Positions 62,459-64,000 of a DNA stretch of 64,000 nucleotides are shown here, piece after piece. The translations under genes and the position numbers were made by a program. This DNA is from Oxydemutator sp963693105. GTDB lineage: Bacteria > Pseudomonadota > Gammaproteobacteria > Poriferisulfidales > Oxydemutatoraceae. Numbering within the stretch: the first letter of the stretch is position 1; each line of letters starts with the position of its first letter. The stretch covers positions 1,240,001-1,304,000 of the forward strand of contig OY843752.1 in assembly GCA_963693105.1 (NCBI GenBank). The letters run 5' to 3'. The notes under the pieces are model-generated. The model saw nothing but the letters and a program-made list of their open reading frames with translations, did no database searches and was not told where the DNA came from.

Positions 62459-62983
62459 TCAGGAGTGCGCGGCCACCAGCGCAATCAGGAAGTCGGCGAT
62501 GGCCTGCGGGTCGTCAAGGTCCATAACCGGAATCCCGATGTCGGCGTCCGCTTGGTCGTTGGTGGCCAGCGCGATGATATTCACGTCTTCCGGATAGAGG
62601 CGGGTTTGCCCCAGTTCTTTGCGGTGCAACTCGATTTTCGGGAACGGCTCGTGTTTGAAGCCTTCCACCAGTATCAGGTCGAGCGGCTCGCGGCTGACAA
62701 CCGCTATCAATTCTGCGAGCGACGTTTCCCGGTCTTCATCAAAATGTTCATTGATCAGCGCCCAGCGCCGGCTGGATGACACCAGCATGCGTTGTGCGCC
62801 GGCTTTTCTGAGTTCGTAACTGTCCTTGCCGGGCCGGTCGGTGTCGAAGTTGTGGTGAGCGTGTTTGATGACGCCGATTTTCAGATTCTTCGCCCTCAGG
62901 ATTTGCAGCAGTTTTATCAGCAGCGTGGTTTTCCCGGTTCCGCTGTGGGCGCAGAAGCCGACGATGGGGACGGGCGTTTTCAC
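62459..62983 (-). CDS. mobB: Molybdopterin-guanine dinucleotide biosynthesis protein B
   Basis: GTP-binding accessory protein of Mo-bis-MGD synthesis, 174 residues. The P-loop is VGFCAHSGTGKTTLLIKLLQ, followed by VIKHAHHNFDTDRPGKDSYE and ILVEGFKHEPFPKIELHR. It overlaps mobA by 4 bases and is second in the pair. No molybdoenzyme structural gene is in the window. Confidence 0.94.
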   Translation of the reverse strand: MKTPVPIVGFCAHSGTGKTTLLIKLLQILRAKNLKIGVIKHAHHNFDTDRPGKDSYELRKAGAQRMLVSSSRRWALINEHFDEDRETSLAELIAVVSREPLDLILVEGFKHEPFPKIELHRKELGQTRLYPEDVNIIALATNDQADADIGIPVMDLDDPQAIADFLIALVAAHS

Positions 62984-63582
62984 GGCAAGGCGCCGGCCCG
63001 CGCCAGGTCTTGCGGCGTGTTCAGGTTGTCGAAGGTTTCAGCCTGGTCGCTGAAGTCGCAGACGACGGTTTTCACTTGTTCGAACCAGTGGTCTATCTTG
63101 CGCCCGCCGCCGCCCAGAAAATCGTACAGCGAGTCATGCAGCGATGTTTTCAGCAGGCAGAATACGGGGTGCAGCCGCCGGCCATCGCCGGCGACGGCAA
63201 TGTCCGCCCGCTTTTCCGACAACGTTTTGTAAAGACGCCGCACCAGCTCCTTCGACGGATGCGGAGTGTCGCAGGGCACGACCGCCGCATAAGGCGTGGC
63301 GGTCTCGGCCAGCGCCGCGCAGATGCCGGCGAGAGGCCCCTGGAAGCCGCTGAAGCCGTCGGTCACCACGGGGTAGCCGTAGGCGCGGTAACGCTCAAGG
63401 CTGCGGTTGGCGCTGATGATCAGCGCGCCCGTCTGGGGTGCGATGACTTCGATGACATGCTCGATAAAAGGGCGGCCCGCCAGCGCAATCAGGCCCTTGT
63501 CCCGGCCGCCCATGCGCGCGCTTCGCCCTCCGGCAAGAATGACGCCGGTGATTTCATCTGTCGGATAAGGTGTTGTTTTCAT
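62980..63582 (-). CDS. mobA: Molybdenum cofactor guanylyltransferase
   Basis: Transfers GMP to the molybdenum cofactor. The 200-residue protein begins with GVILAGGRSARMGGRDKGLI, the nucleotidyltransferase loop, and has IISANRSLERYRAYGYPVVT, GPLAGICAALAE and VPCDTPHPSKELVRRL. It is first of the mobA-mobB pair and divergent from the DUF1244 gene across a 56-base AT-rich gap. Confidence 0.95.
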   Translation of the reverse strand: MKTTPYPTDEITGVILAGGRSARMGGRDKGLIALAGRPFIEHVIEVIAPQTGALIISANRSLERYRAYGYPVVTDGFSGFQGPLAGICAALAETATPYAAVVPCDTPHPSKELVRRLYKTLSEKRADIAVAGDGRRLHPVFCLLKTSLHDSLYDFLGGGGRKIDHWFEQVKTVVCDFSDQAETFDNLNTPQDLARAGALP

Positions 63583-63638
63583 GCTGCCCTATAATATAGC
63601 CGTAATATAACCGTATATTCGCCTGCAGGGAGAAATGA

Positions 63639-63941
63639 ATGTCGAACATGAAAGATGAGATCAAAACCGAAGTCGAGGCCGCCGTTTACCGGCGCCTGGT
63701 CGAGCATCTGCGAACCCGCACCGACGTGCAGAATATAGACTTGATGAACCTGGCGGATTTCTGCCGCAACTGCCTCGCCAAATGGTACAAGGCCGCGGCT
63801 GAGGAGCGGGGCGTCGCCGTGGACTACGAGCAGGCGCGCGAAATCGTTTACGGTATGCCGTACCCCGAATGGAAGGCCCGCCACCAGAAACCGGCCACCC
63901 CGGAGCAGCAGAAGGCCTGGGAGACGCGGCGCGGAAGCTGA
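63639..63941 (+). CDS. DUF1244 family protein
   Basis: A 100-residue soluble helical protein of the DUF1244 family. It contains VYRRLVEHLRTRTDVQNIDL and MNLADFCRNCLAKWYKAAAE with the paired cysteines, then AREIVYGMPYPEWKARHQ. Function is not known. A good ribosome site (cagggagaa) precedes the ATG. It lies 6 bases before the moeB/thiF-type gene. Confidence 0.92.
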   Translation: MSNMKDEIKTEVEAAVYRRLVEHLRTRTDVQNIDLMNLADFCRNCLAKWYKAAAEERGVAVDYEQAREIVYGMPYPEWKARHQKPATPEQQKAWETRRGS

Positions 63942-63947
63942 CACCCG

Positions 63948-64000
63948 ATGCCGGGACTGGATGACAACCAGCTGCTGCGTTACAGCAGGCAGATTCTTCT
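63948..64000 (+). CDS. MoeB/ThiF-family adenylyltransferase, N-terminal fragment
   Basis: Only the first 17 codons are in the window. They read MPGLDDNQLLRYSRQIL followed by L, the typical start of MoeB/ThiF/HesA-type E1-like enzymes that adenylate MoaD or ThiS. The position near mobAB favours the molybdopterin role (MoeB), but so little sequence cannot decide. Confidence 0.7.
   Translation, partial: MPGLDDNQLLRYSRQIL

Overview
The window looks like a chromosomal segment of a high-G+C gammaproteobacterium. The evidence is gene order: rpsD-rpoA-rplQ next to uvrA, an MFS gene and ssb; miaB-ybeZ-ybeY-corC-lnt followed by leuS-lptE; and rimP-nusA-infB-rbfA-truB-rpsO-pnp. The species cannot be named from the sequence. 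Genes are tightly packed, and many start codons overlap the previous stop (ATGA or GTGA), which points to translational coupling.

Layout. 0-6.4 kb: end of the ribosomal/RNA polymerase alpha operon, uvrA on the opposite strand, an MFS transporter and ssb. 6.5-11.6 kb: a surface-polysaccharide block (GT4 glycosyltransferase, galE, a WecA/WbpL-type initiating transferase, a WbpM/CapD-type dehydratase). 11.6-22.2 kb: miaB to lnt, an inserted manC/algA-type gene, leuS, lptE, a small unknown gene and an M23 peptidase. 22.2-24.9 kb: a HIT protein, a secreted Calx-beta-like protein, an orphan NHLP-type leader-like peptide with a good promoter, and a PuuD-like membrane protein preceded by a 25-residue membrane peptide. 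25-31.6 kb: an orphan HyuB-like protein, an asparagine-synthase-type amidotransferase, nnr, tsaE and an amiC-type amidase. 31.7-40.5 kb: the rimP-to-pnp translation/RNA operon behind a leader with an intrinsic terminator, then msrB. 40.6-42 kb: a small ferredoxin and a 2Fe-2S/FAD/NAD reductase. 42-49.2 kb: dksA with a repetitive histone-H1-like tail, xseA, guaB, guaA, tadA, mltF. 49.3-55.1 kb: a region of visibly lower G+C that starts with an IS30-family transposase remnant and holds a XylM/AlkB-type membrane hydroxylase, a GST-like protein, a two-helix membrane peptide, a FadL/TodX-like outer-membrane channel, a DUF4242 protein and an ABC-type substrate-binding protein. 55.2-64 kb: rraA, aceA, icd, an unknown lipoprotein, a CbiX-like chelatase, a DUF454 protein, metX, gltA, mobBA, a DUF1244 protein and the start of a moeB/thiF-family gene.

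How the parts may work together (inference). The XylM-like hydroxylase needs an electron donor. The XylA-like reductase at 40.9 kb, about 8 kb away, has the right domain order and similar base composition. With the FadL/TodX-like channel this would make a hydrocarbon uptake and first-oxidation module. The isocitrate branch-point enzymes (aceA, icd, gltA) would suit growth on the acetyl-CoA produced, although malate synthase and later catabolic steps are not in the window.

The least explained parts are the Calx-beta/NHLP pair at 22.8-24.1 kb, the low-G+C hydroxylase region with its palindromic promoter element, and the DksA tail. No CRISPR array, rRNA or tRNA gene was seen.
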